A DNA stretch of 54,457 nucleotides, from positions 1 through 54,457 of the forward strand of contig NZ_NMQT01000100.1 in the NCBI RefSeq assembly GCF_002234405.1, in the 5' to 3' direction. Shown piece after piece: positions 39,499 through 46,935 of the stretch. The notes under the pieces were generated by a model. It was given only the letters and a program-made list of their open reading frames with translations. It did not search any database and was not told the origin of the DNA. Every line of letters starts with the position of its first letter. The stretch's first letter is position 1. This DNA is from Amycolatopsis thailandensis. GTDB taxonomy: Bacteria; Actinomycetota; Actinomycetes; Mycobacteriales; Pseudonocardiaceae. Both the position numbers and the translations under genes were made by a program.

Positions 39499-40314
39499 GT
39501 GGACCCGCAGTTCCTACCCGAAGGCGTGGATCTCGAACGTCCCAACGCCGCCAGGATCTACGACTGGGCCCTCGGGGGAACCGCGAACTGGGCGGTGGAC
39601 AGGGAATTCGGCGAGCAACTGGTCAAGTCCTTCCCGCTCATCCGCTCCCTCGCCAGAGCCAACCGGGCCTTCCTCGGCCGCGCGGTGCGGCACTGCGCCG
39701 AACACGGCGTGAACCAGTTCCTCGACCTCGGCTCCGGCGTGCCGACCGTCGGCAACGTCCATGAGATCGCCGGAGAGGCCGACGAAGACAGCCGCTGCGT
39801 GTACGTCGACAACGAACCGGTCGCCGTCGCGCACGCCAAGATCCTGCTGGAGAAAAGCGGGGACCCCACCCGGCACGCGGTGATCGGCGGCGACCTGCGC
39901 GACGCCGACGACGTCTGGGAACGCGCCCTCGACACCGGCGTGCTCGACCCGGCCGAACCGGTGGCCCTGCTCACCGTCGCGGTCCTGCATTTCGTGCCGG
40001 GCCCCGAACTCGCCGCCGTCATCGCGAGGTACCGAAGACTTCTGCCCCCGGGCTCCTTCTACGTCCTTTCCCACGTCACGACGTCCGACGTGGAAGGCGA
40101 CGAGCTCGAACAGATCAAACGCGTCGTGAAGCAGTACGAACAGTCCAGCACCCCCGCGTCCTTCCGCGACAAGGAAGAGATCCGGGGTTTCTTCGGGGAT
40201 TTCGACCTCGCGGCGCCCGGTCTGGTCCCGGTCGGCGCCTGGCGGCTGGACGACCCCCGATCGCCTGCGCTTAACTGCACCATCGGCGGGGTCGCCCGCA
40301 AACCCGGTACCTGA
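39499..40314 (+). CDS. DUF574 SAM-dependent methyltransferase, copy 1
   Basis: A 271-residue member of the actinobacterial DUF574 (Methyltransf_19) family. It begins with the family signature LERPNAARIYDWALGG, has SAM motif I as QFLDLGSGVPTVGNVHEI, the acidic motif II as VYVDNEPVAVAH, and the later DLRDADDVWERA. Members occur in many copies in Streptomyces and relatives, often next to XRE/DUF397 genes; no substrate is established. The GTG at 39499 follows AGGGG. It is 14 bases upstream of its paralogue and follows the XRE gene on the same strand. Confidence 0.9.
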   Translation: MDPQFLPEGVDLERPNAARIYDWALGGTANWAVDREFGEQLVKSFPLIRSLARANRAFLGRAVRHCAEHGVNQFLDLGSGVPTVGNVHEIAGEADEDSRCVYVDNEPVAVAHAKILLEKSGDPTRHAVIGGDLRDADDVWERALDTGVLDPAEPVALLTVAVLHFVPGPELAAVIARYRRLLPPGSFYVLSHVTTSDVEGDELEQIKRVVKQYEQSSTPASFRDKEEIRGFFGDFDLAAPGLVPVGAWRLDDPRSPALNCTIGGVARKPGT

Positions 40315-40328
40315 CGAGGTGTGACGGC

Positions 40329-41186
40329 ATGACGACGCAGCAGGATCCCAGAGACCCTGAAGCCCCCGAAGGTGTCGACCTCGAACGGCCCAACGTGGCA
40401 AGGGTGTACGACTGGTTCCTCGGCGGCTCCGCCAACTGGGCCGTCGACCGCGAGTTCGGCACGCAGGTACTCAAGCAGTTCCCCGAGGTCAAGACGTTCG
40501 CCAGGGTCGGGCGCGACTTCCTCGGCCGCGGCGTGGGATACCTGGCCCGCCAAGGGGTCACCCAGTTCCTCGACATCGGCTCCGGCGTGCCCACCGTCGG
40601 CAACGTCCACCAGATCGCCAGTGCGATCAACCCGGACAGCCGCGTCGTCTACGTCGACATCGAACCGGTCGCCGTCGCGCACTCCCAGCTGCTGCTGGAA
40701 CGGGAGGGCCTGCTCGGGCGGCACGCGGTCCTGCAAGGCGACGTGCGGGATCCCGCCGACATCTGGAAGCGCGCCCTGGAGACCGGGGTGCTCGACCCCC
40801 GGCAGCCGATCGGGCTGGTCCTGGTCGGCCTGCTGTACTTCCTCGGCCCGGACGAACCCGTCCACGAGATGGTCCAGCGCTACATCGACCTGCTGCCGCC
40901 GGGTTCGTACTTCCTGTCCTCGCATCTGACCGAGGACGGCGTCACCCGCAAGGAAGGCGACAACCGGGAGAACGTCCAGGAGCTCTACAAGAAGACCAGC
41001 GCGCCGTTCCACCTGCGGTCCCGCGCGGAGTTCACCGCGTTCTTCGACGGCCTGGAGCTGGTGGAGCCGGGTATCGACTGGATGGCCACCTGGCACCTCG
41101 ACGAAGCGGCTTCCCGGGCGAGCGACCGGTTCGCGGACGATCCGACCTTCACCGGTGGGCTCGGCGGCCTGGGCCGCAAGCCCTGA
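40329..41186 (+). CDS. DUF574 SAM-dependent methyltransferase, copy 2
   Basis: A 285-residue paralogue of the preceding gene with nearly identical motifs (LERPNVARVYDWFLGG, QFLDIGSGVPTVGNVHQI, VYVDIEPVAVAH). The two diverge after about residue 200, where substrate-binding parts are expected, so they probably act on different substrates after a tandem duplication. The ATG at 40329 follows GAGGTG. It is convergent with the small gene ending at 41191, with only 4 bases between stops. Confidence 0.9.
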   Translation: MTTQQDPRDPEAPEGVDLERPNVARVYDWFLGGSANWAVDREFGTQVLKQFPEVKTFARVGRDFLGRGVGYLARQGVTQFLDIGSGVPTVGNVHQIASAINPDSRVVYVDIEPVAVAHSQLLLEREGLLGRHAVLQGDVRDPADIWKRALETGVLDPRQPIGLVLVGLLYFLGPDEPVHEMVQRYIDLLPPGSYFLSSHLTEDGVTRKEGDNRENVQELYKKTSAPFHLRSRAEFTAFFDGLELVEPGIDWMATWHLDEAASRASDRFADDPTFTGGLGGLGRKP

Positions 41187-41190
41187 TCCC

Positions 41191-41457
41191 TCAGACCCGG
41201 CCGGTCAGATGCCCGATCAAGGGCGTCAGCTCGAAATGACCTTCGAGCGGCCGGCCGGTCCTGATCAGGTCCCGGTGCGTGCCGCGCTGGACGGGGAAGT
41301 CGACTTCGGAGTTCCACGGCGGCTGCTTGCGCAGCGGGGCCTGGATGAGGCTGAACCCGAACCGCCGGCGCAGTTCGAGCCCGATGTTGCGGCGCTTCGC
41401 CGAAGCCAGGCGTTCGTCCTCACGGCGGAACAACAGCGTGGTGAGGCGGACGGCCAT
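41191..41457 (-). CDS. Small basic hypothetical protein, 88 aa
   Basis: An 88-residue basic protein without membrane segment or cysteine. The N-terminal part is helical and Arg-rich (RREDERLASAKRRNIGLELRRRFG), and the rest has short strands. The ATG at 41457 has GGGGAG 10 bases upstream. It starts 5 bases after the zinc-ribbon-like gene and is cotranscribed with it. I do not recognise the family; the basic helix could bind nucleic acid. Confidence 0.5.
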   Translation of the reverse strand: MAVRLTTLLFRREDERLASAKRRNIGLELRRRFGFSLIQAPLRKQPPWNSEVDFPVQRGTHRDLIRTGRPLEGHFELTPLIGHLTGRV

Positions 41458-41462
41458 GACGG

Positions 41463-41735
41463 TCACACTCCCCGGCTCGGGCGCGGCAACCGCGTCTGGT
41501 CGAACGAACCGGCCAGGCCGAGACAACGCTCACACGGCATCCCCGACCCGACGGGGATCCATTCCAGGTGGTCGTAAGGCATCGCCGCGCCGCAACGGGT
41601 GTGCAGGAACTCGGGGTGCGAACCCCCGGAGTGCAGGTCGAAAAGGTGCGCGGACCGGCGGCTTTCGCCCGCCGTCCCGGCCATGAGCCTGCCGACGGCG
41701 AGTACCGTCGCAGGCATCGTGTCCTGAATGATCAC
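41463..41735 (-). CDS. Small Cys-containing protein, possible zinc ribbon, 90 aa
   Basis: A 90-residue protein with one Cys in HTRCGAAMPYDHLEW and a CxxC pair in MPCERCLGL, with His residues in between. The set could hold one zinc ion. The N-terminal helix is short and hydrophobic (MPATVLAVGRLMAG). The GTG at 41735 is preferred because GGGGGAGG precedes it; an ATG lies at 41717. It heads a two-gene unit and is divergent from the DUF397 gene. Function unknown. Confidence 0.5.
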   Translation of the reverse strand: MIIQDTMPATVLAVGRLMAGTAGESRRSAHLFDLHSGGSHPEFLHTRCGAAMPYDHLEWIPVGSGMPCERCLGLAGSFDQTRLPRPSRGV

Positions 41736-42085
41736 GCTGATCCTCCCCCACGAGGTCGGCGGTGGGTGGTCGTGCGCCCCGGGGTCGCGTCCAGGCCGGT
41801 CACCTGCCGTCGATGACCTGCTGGAACGGATGAACTCCCTGGTGAGCGCCCCCCGGTGGCAGCTGTCGCCGAGGTTTTCGCATACTGCGGGCGAATCACC
41901 AACAACCGAGCCCCGGCCGCTGCGATTAATCCTACTCCTGGAATAATCTTCATGTCGAGAGTGGGCGGAGTTGATCACCCACTTGGCCGTGCGGGATAGT
42001 CCCGTTGAGGCAAGGAGAAGCTGGGGCCGTGACGGTTCGCGCAGGTCGCCACCGCATCCCCGACCGACGTTCGGAGGTACGACCA
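41736..42085. other. 350-bp gene-free divergent region
   Basis: This gap between the zinc-ribbon-like gene and the DUF397 gene must hold both promoters. An unusually A+T-rich patch at about 41929-41951 contains GATTA and TAATC in inverted order, which may be a regulator site. I see no convincing open reading frame. Confidence 0.4.
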
Positions 42086-42340
42086 ATGGCCGATTATCCA
42101 TCGGCGGCGGATTACGATCCGACCACGGCCGTGTCGCTGTTCGACGACTCCGCGTGGGAGAAGTCCTTCGCGAGCGAGCCCAACGGTGGCAACTGTGTCG
42201 AGGTCAACCTCGGCAGGGAAGGCCTGGTCGGGGTGCGTGACACCAAACTGGCGAAGAGTCCCGTCTTCGTCTTCGATTCCGGTGAGTGGAACGCCTTCCT
42301 CGAGGCGGTCAAGGCCGGGCAGTTCGATTTGAGCCCATGA
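42086..42340 (+). CDS. DUF397 protein
   Basis: An 84-residue protein of the DUF397 family. The domain shows WEKSFASEPNGGNCVEVNL, the conserved GVRDTKLAKSPVFVFDSGEW and WNAFLEAVKAGQF. DUF397 proteins pair with XRE-DUF5753 regulators and modulate their activity; some pairs behave like toxin-antitoxin or switch modules. The matching XRE gene is probably the one at 38576. The ATG at 42086 follows CGGAGG; a GTG at 42029 in the same frame also has a ribosome binding site. A perfect hairpin terminator follows. Confidence 0.92.
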   Translation: MADYPSAADYDPTTAVSLFDDSAWEKSFASEPNGGNCVEVNLGREGLVGVRDTKLAKSPVFVFDSGEWNAFLEAVKAGQFDLSP

Positions 42341-42345
42341 CGAGA

Positions 42346-42376
42346 GACTCGCGTGCCCCCGCGCGGCACGCGAGTC
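42346..42376. terminator. Terminator of the DUF397 gene
   Basis: GACTCGCGTGCC (42346-42357) is perfectly inverted at 42365-42376. Its CACGCGAGTC word also occurs in the 21-nt tandem repeats at 52220-52276. Confidence 0.7.
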
Positions 42377-42399
42377 ATCCGATCTTCGGTCACTTCGAG

Positions 42400-42948
42400 T
42401 CACACCGTCGCCGGGAGCCCGTTCCCGCGCAGCCTGGATCTGGTCCTGCGCCAGGCGACGGTGATCAGGACGGCCAGGACGATCAGCGGGATCAGGCTGA
42501 TCGACCAGCTCACCGCCATCGGCGGTCCCGGCTGTTCGAGCACCGTGAGGTCGCGGAGTTCCCCCGTGCCCTTGCCCGCGGGCCCCTCGATCTCGAACCG
42601 GAACGTCCACGCCCCCTGCGTCTGCAGGGCCCGGATGTCGAGTCCCCACACCTCCAGTTTCCGCGGATGCTTCGCCAGCGGCTGCGGGCGGCCCAGCCGC
42701 CCGGTCTCCGGGTTGAGGAACGCGAGCGTCCCCGACTTCCCGGCGATCCCGTCGTCCGGGATGAACGTGAAGTCCAGCGATTGCATGGCGCGCAACGGCC
42801 ACGTGCTGAACCCGACCGTCATCCCGTACGGGCCGACCTGCACCCGTTCGGTGTGGACGATGTTCACCGGTTCGTAGGCGTTCGCCGCGGGCGTGGTCGC
42901 GAACAGCAACCCGATCGCCGCCGCCAGGGCCAGCAGTGTCTTACGCAT
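42400..42948 (-). CDS. Exported single-span protein, last gene of the PmoC/AmoC-like operon
   Basis: A 182-residue protein with a signal peptide (RKTLLALAAAIGLLFA, cleavage after ANA), an Ig-like or cupredoxin-like domain of about 110 residues (HTERVQVGPYGMTVGF at its start, GAWTFRFEIEGPAG near its end) and a C-terminal membrane helix (SLIPLIVLAVLITVAW) followed by a basic tail. This is the YtkA/CopC-like type of layout, also seen in the PmoD copper protein. No cysteine or Met cluster is present, so copper binding is not shown. Its ATG overlaps the stop of the polytopic gene by 8 bases, so both are made together. Confidence 0.6.
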   Translation of the reverse strand: MRKTLLALAAAIGLLFATTPAANAYEPVNIVHTERVQVGPYGMTVGFSTWPLRAMQSLDFTFIPDDGIAGKSGTLAFLNPETGRLGRPQPLAKHPRKLEVWGLDIRALQTQGAWTFRFEIEGPAGKGTGELRDLTVLEQPGPPMAVSWSISLIPLIVLAVLITVAWRRTRSRLRGNGLPATV

Positions 42949-44074
42949 GCGCGTCGTCCCCCTTCGCCGGGGCCAGCAGCCTCAGCATCCCGCCGAACCG
43001 CCACCCGGCGAACCCGCCGAGCAGCCCGAACACCGCGCCGACGGCGGCCGTCGCGAACACCGCCGCCCAATCCACGTGCGCGGCCCCGTACACGAGCACG
43101 TTCTGGATCGGCATGCTCGCGCCGATCAGGAATCCGCCGATCCCGCCCGCCAGCAGCGAAACCCGCCCGGCGGGGAGGCCACGCCGCGAGAGCGGGTAGA
43201 CCGCTTCGAGCACGGCCGCGATCGGCAGCAACGCCATCGGCATCATCGCGGGCATCGCGGGCACGCCGTCGATGTAGTCCCGCATCGGCAGGCCGACGGC
43301 GCTCGCGTACGCCTCCGCCGCCCACGGCGAGAACCACCAGGTGATCGCCTGGATGACCGCCAGCGACGCGGCGACCCGGACCGCGCCGCCCGGCCGCCCC
43401 CAGAACCCGGCGCCCGCCGAAACCAGCAGCACCGAAAGCAGTGCGATACCCACCGAGATGACGTCGACCAGGTCGACGTCGATCTGCTGGAGCCCCAGCA
43501 CGGTGACCGTGCTGAACGCGATCAGCACGCCGAGGGTGCCGACCACGCCGAGCGTGCCCCAGCGGTGCTCCCGCGCGGCCGCGAACACCATGACCGTGCC
43601 GATGATGCTCAGCGTGATCGACAGCAGCAGCCCGATGTGCGGCGGCGAGTCGATGACCGCGTCGAAGCCGTACAGGCCGTGCCACCACTGGTCCCACAGG
43701 CCGTACAGCAGGAACATCGCCGCGCCGGTCCCGGTCACCAGGTAGCCGGCCGGTGCGGCGAAGAGCCTGCCGAAGACGTTGATCGCGCGGCCGCCGACGC
43801 GCGCGTCGACCGGACGGCCCGCCCGGCGCGCGGCCGTGGTCATCAGCACGACCACGAGGCTCGCGAGCCCCGAGATCGCGCTGCCCGAATACAGGAACAG
43901 ATGCGGCAGCGTGAAGAACGTGTCCGGGCCGACGTCGCCGTGCCACTGGATGTCCCAGGTCAGCCCGATCAGCGAGATCACCGACCCGGCCAGCACCGTA
44001 CCCGCCGGCACGAGCCCGGTGCGTTCGCTTCGTGCCACCGAGGCGACCCGCGCCCCTCCCGCGGTGAGATCCAT
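42941..44074 (-). CDS. Polytopic membrane protein with two PmoC/AmoC-like metal-site motifs
   Basis: A 377-residue protein with about ten predicted helices. Two similar motifs stand in its first half: W40-D41-x2-W44-H45-x5-D51-x6-H58 and W127-D128-x2-W131-H132-x5-D138-x7-H146. The D-H-H spacings (4 and 13; 4 and 14) equal those of the CuC (Asp156/His160/His173) and CuD (Asn227/His231/His245) sites of PmoC. Nearby residues also resemble AmoC (D-x2-WH, DT-x-FT, PxH). The second half, about residues 175-377, has no match I recognise; PmoC itself is about 270 residues. It is inferred to be a distant member of the copper membrane monooxygenase C-subunit group. No PmoA-like gene is adjacent. Confidence 0.6.
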   Translation of the reverse strand: MDLTAGGARVASVARSERTGLVPAGTVLAGSVISLIGLTWDIQWHGDVGPDTFFTLPHLFLYSGSAISGLASLVVVLMTTAARRAGRPVDARVGGRAINVFGRLFAAPAGYLVTGTGAAMFLLYGLWDQWWHGLYGFDAVIDSPPHIGLLLSITLSIIGTVMVFAAAREHRWGTLGVVGTLGVLIAFSTVTVLGLQQIDVDLVDVISVGIALLSVLLVSAGAGFWGRPGGAVRVAASLAVIQAITWWFSPWAAEAYASAVGLPMRDYIDGVPAMPAMMPMALLPIAAVLEAVYPLSRRGLPAGRVSLLAGGIGGFLIGASMPIQNVLVYGAAHVDWAAVFATAAVGAVFGLLGGFAGWRFGGMLRLLAPAKGDDAHA

Positions 44075-44092
44075 ACCCCCGACCTCCCTCTC

Positions 44093-44509
44093 CTACTTGA
44101 CCAGCAAAGGAAAAACGTGCTGCGTGGCGCCGGACGGCCCGCGCAGTGAAACGGTGATCTCCCATTGCCCCGACATCGGCAGCAGGACGTCGCCGGTGCG
44201 GAACCGGCCCGGTGCCTGGGCGATCGCGGGCGACGGGGCGAGCGCGTGCCCCATCTGCGGCATCACCGGCTCGACGGTGACGACGTCCGGCGTGGCCCCG
44301 GTGACGGTGAGCGCGAAGACATTGCCGCCCTGGCGCGGATCCTCGACCGACAGCTGCACGGTGTACGGGCCCTGGGTCGAGCGCTGCACCTGTTCCCCGC
44401 CGCCGCTCGGCCACACCAGCCAGGCCACGATCGCCGCCGCGAGCACGGCGACCACGGAGATGAGCAGGACGGGCTTACGTCTGTCCACTGTAGACGTCTC
44501 GGTGGTCAT
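44093..44509 (-). CDS. FixH/YtkA-like exported single-span protein
   Basis: A 138-residue protein with an N-terminal membrane anchor (VLLISVVAVLAAAIVAWLVW) and a YtkA/FixH-like beta domain: GPYTVQLSVEDPRQGGN, then PQMGHALAPSP and PMSGQWEITVSL. The MGH motif and nearby Met and His residues occur in YtkA-like proteins linked to copper or cytochrome oxidase assembly. The start overlaps the stop of the upstream gene by four bases (ATGA), and the polytopic gene follows after 18 bases. A role in delivering metal to the membrane partner is a reasonable guess. Confidence 0.7.
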   Translation of the reverse strand: MTTETSTVDRRKPVLLISVVAVLAAAIVAWLVWPSGGGEQVQRSTQGPYTVQLSVEDPRQGGNVFALTVTGATPDVVTVEPVMPQMGHALAPSPAIAQAPGRFRTGDVLLPMSGQWEITVSLRGPSGATQHVFPLLVK

Positions 44510-45954
44510 TGCGGCGCCCCTTCCGGCGGGACTTCGAGCTGCATGGGCACGGTCAGCACCGTGTAGTCGCGTTCGGCCTGCAACCAGATCCGGTACTTGC
44601 CCGGCGCGGCGAAGGTGTAGGTGAACGGGACGTCGGGGCCGTACGCGGCGACGGTCTCATCGGGCTTTCCCGGCATACCGGGTGATTGCGGGATCATCGA
44701 GTGCACATGGGCCCAGGTCGGCGCGGCAGCGGCATCCGCGCCGACCCGGTCGTCGCCGGTTATCGGGCCGACGACGATCAGGTGGCCGAGCATGCCAAGC
44801 CAGGGTTGGAGATCCGCTTTGCCGAACCGCGCGGTGATCGTGGTCGGCGTCCCCGGCTCGACCTCGACGTCGACCGGGTTCCCGTTCACGACCTTCCGGC
44901 CGGCGCCGGTCGGCACCGGTTCGGCGGTGGAGCCGGTGCCCGCCACGACCCCCATCGTGGCGCGGACCAGCTGCACCCCACCGCCTCGCCGGGCGACCTC
45001 CGCGGCGACCGCGTAGGTCCCGGCCTCGGGTGGCGTGAACTTCACCCGGTAGTCGCCGGGCGCGACGCGCACCGGATGCAGATGCCAGAGCCTGCCGGTC
45101 GGCGAGATGACGACGAGATGCACCAAGGCGTTGTCGTGCACCAAAAGATCGTCGACGGGGCGGCCGGTGGCGCCGTCCGCGAAGGCGAGCCGGACCTCGG
45201 TGAGGCCACCCGAGCGCGCGTTCGGCGCGTTCACGGCCAGGTTCACCGGCGGCCTGGAGAAGTCCACAGTGGACATCTGAGCGTTCGCGTACGGGTCCTG
45301 GACGTTGTCGATCGTCGGGTCCAGCGCCGCACCCGGCGCGGGTGGTGCCGGTGTCGACGCCGAAAGCATCGCGCCGGTGACCGCGACAGCGAGCGCGGCG
45401 ACCATCCCGCCGGCGGGGATCAGCGCGAGCTGCGGCCGCCGGACGCGCATCGCGACCACGAGCCCGATCACCAGGAACACGCCCGCGGCGACGAAACCGC
45501 CGAAGGTGGCCTTCTCCCAGGGAGGAATGACCCTGGCCGGAACGAGGAACGGGATCGACGCGGTGTCCGTCCCATCGTCGAGGCCGAGCTCCCACGGACC
45601 GGGCTGGTCGACCCGCAGCAGCGCCGGATGGGCGCCGGGCTTCCCGTCCAGCTGAACGGTGGTCTCGGAAAACGTCGTCCCGGCCGTCGAAGCGCGCAGT
45701 TTCAGCGTTCCCGGCACGCTTCCGGCGTGCGTGACGACGTCGACGTGCAGCGGGCCGGGCGCGATGTCCATCCGCCGCAGCACGATCGTGAGATCCCGGG
45801 TGCCGAGCGTCTGCGCGACCTGGACGTCCGCGCCGCTCGACACGCCGTCCGCCCGGGCCGTGCCGCCCAGCAGCAAAGACGCCAGCGCGCAGAGCACGAG
45901 TACGCGGGCGATGACCAACGGCGCCGCGCGCCGCCCCCTCGGTGAATTCCCCAT
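44506..45954 (-). CDS. Exported multidomain protein with two central membrane helices (PmoB-like layout)
   Basis: A 482-residue protein with a signal peptide (residues 1-36), a beta-sandwich domain (about 37-145), two membrane helices (about 154-176 and 184-206) and two further beta domains (about 225-335 and 350-475). The outer domains have histidine motifs in DNALVHLVVISPTG, RLWHLHPVR, MLGHLIVVGP and WAHVHSM, typical of exported actinobacterial metal-linked proteins. Signal peptide, domain, two helices, domain is the layout of PmoB/AmoB, though PmoB has one C-terminal domain and I cannot show sequence homology. It is the first gene of the four-gene unit. The ATG at 45954 lacks a strong ribosome binding site. 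Confidence 0.6.
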   Translation of the reverse strand: MGNSPRGRRAAPLVIARVLVLCALASLLLGGTARADGVSSGADVQVAQTLGTRDLTIVLRRMDIAPGPLHVDVVTHAGSVPGTLKLRASTAGTTFSETTVQLDGKPGAHPALLRVDQPGPWELGLDDGTDTASIPFLVPARVIPPWEKATFGGFVAAGVFLVIGLVVAMRVRRPQLALIPAGGMVAALAVAVTGAMLSASTPAPPAPGAALDPTIDNVQDPYANAQMSTVDFSRPPVNLAVNAPNARSGGLTEVRLAFADGATGRPVDDLLVHDNALVHLVVISPTGRLWHLHPVRVAPGDYRVKFTPPEAGTYAVAAEVARRGGGVQLVRATMGVVAGTGSTAEPVPTGAGRKVVNGNPVDVEVEPGTPTTITARFGKADLQPWLGMLGHLIVVGPITGDDRVGADAAAAPTWAHVHSMIPQSPGMPGKPDETVAAYGPDVPFTYTFAAPGKYRIWLQAERDYTVLTVPMQLEVPPEGAPQ

Positions 45955-46014
45955 CGTGGCCGAAGGTAACGACGGAGGCCGGGGAAAGCGTCACGGCGCG
46001 GGGTGAACCCGGGT

Positions 46015-46052
46015 CCCCCGTGAAGGGGACTACCCCCTTACTCCGGTAGGGG
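46015..46052 (-). promoter_or_regulatory. C-tract/G-tract dyads upstream of the PmoC-like operon
   Basis: Two C5...G4 pairs lie in the 111-bp gap before the operon: CCCCC 46015-46019 with GGGG 46025-46028, and CCCCC 46033-46037 with GGGG 46049-46052. They may be an operator for a metal-responsive repressor or part of the terminator of the MpaB-like gene. The spacing does not fit the CsoR consensus. Confidence 0.3.
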
Positions 46053-46065
46053 AGCATCCAGAGGA

Positions 46066-46935
46066 CTAAAGGCGGGAGTTTCCGGGGCCGTTGCCGCCAC
46101 CCAGGAGACGGTAAGCCCGCAGATGCGCCCGGAACCAGACATTCAGCCTGCCGATCCGGCGCACGAGCGAGGACCGCAACGTCACCGGCACGAACCCGAC
46201 CGTCACTCTCACGACTCTGCGGAACCGGTCGAACCGGCGCTGCTCCGCATCTGTCCACTGTAGACCGAGACGCTTTCGCAGCGCGGGCTGAAGGGCGCCG
46301 CGCAAGAGGAACATTTGCTCCCGTCGCAGCCTCGCCCAGAGTCCGTCGGGCAGCCACCGTAGGGGCTTCTCCACCGTCCGGATCGTCTCGAACAGCGTCG
46401 AGATCGTCTCGTTCGGGCCGAAGCCGTCGATCGTTTCCGCGTAGTAGCGCTCGAATTCCGGCCACGTCGACGGCATGTCCTGTTCGCGGAGGCCGAGAAG
46501 GCGTCCGACGTCGCACAGCTGCGCGTAGTACTCGTCCAGTTCGGACGCGGTCATCGGTTTGCCGTAGAACCGTTGCGTGTCAACGGGAGCCATGACGAGC
46601 GTGGCGTGCACCCAGGCGTACGCGCGCGGGTTCAGCGCGCTGTAGCGGCGCCCGTCGTCGTCGACCCCGGTGAAATCGCGATGCAGCGCGCGCAACCGGT
46701 CCGCTTCGTAGCGGGCGCCTTCCGGGCCGCCGTAGATGTAGATCGACAGCGACGCGGCCGTGCGCATCAGCCGCGTCCACGGATCCTCGACGTAGTCCGA
46801 ATGATCCCGCACCCCGGCCGCGACGACCGGATGCGCGACCTGCAACACCAGCACCTGCTCCGCCAGCAGGCCGGCCCGGAAGTCGCCGAAGTACCGCCAA
46901 GCCGCCGTCCCCTTGACGATCGGGGGACCGCTCAC
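46066..46935 (-). CDS. Oxygenase MpaB family protein (DUF2236)
   Basis: A 289-residue protein of the MpaB/DUF2236 family, related to the haem-binding latex-clearing proteins. It shows the conserved early region LAEQVLVLQVAHPVVAAGVRDHS, with the His that serves as haem or metal ligand in relatives, RLMRTAASLSIYIYG, and the middle ALNPRAYAWVHATLV. Members carry out oxidative cleavage or oxidation; many are uncharacterised. The GTG at 46935 overlaps the TetR stop by four bases (GTGA). It is the third gene of an amidase-TetR-MpaB unit. Confidence 0.85.
   Translation of the reverse strand: MSGPPIVKGTAAWRYFGDFRAGLLAEQVLVLQVAHPVVAAGVRDHSDYVEDPWTRLMRTAASLSIYIYGGPEGARYEADRLRALHRDFTGVDDDGRRYSALNPRAYAWVHATLVMAPVDTQRFYGKPMTASELDEYYAQLCDVGRLLGLREQDMPSTWPEFERYYAETIDGFGPNETISTLFETIRTVEKPLRWLPDGLWARLRREQMFLLRGALQPALRKRLGLQWTDAEQRRFDRFRRVVRVTVGFVPVTLRSSLVRRIGRLNVWFRAHLRAYRLLGGGNGPGNSRL

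Noticed and set aside
41736..42101. N-terminal extension of the Cys-containing small protein
   Set aside because: The in-frame upstream sequence lacks a ribosome binding site and coding bias, and crosses an A+T-rich regulatory patch; the GTG at 41735 has a strong ribosome binding site.
42941..45954. Complete particulate methane/ammonia monooxygenase operon
   Set aside because: No PmoA-like subunit is visible and the B-like protein is matched only by layout; I therefore claim motif-level and architectural resemblance, not a functional monooxygenase.
46015..46052. CsoR copper-repressor operator
   Set aside because: The C/G tract spacing does not fit the known CsoR operator types; kept only as an unassigned dyad.
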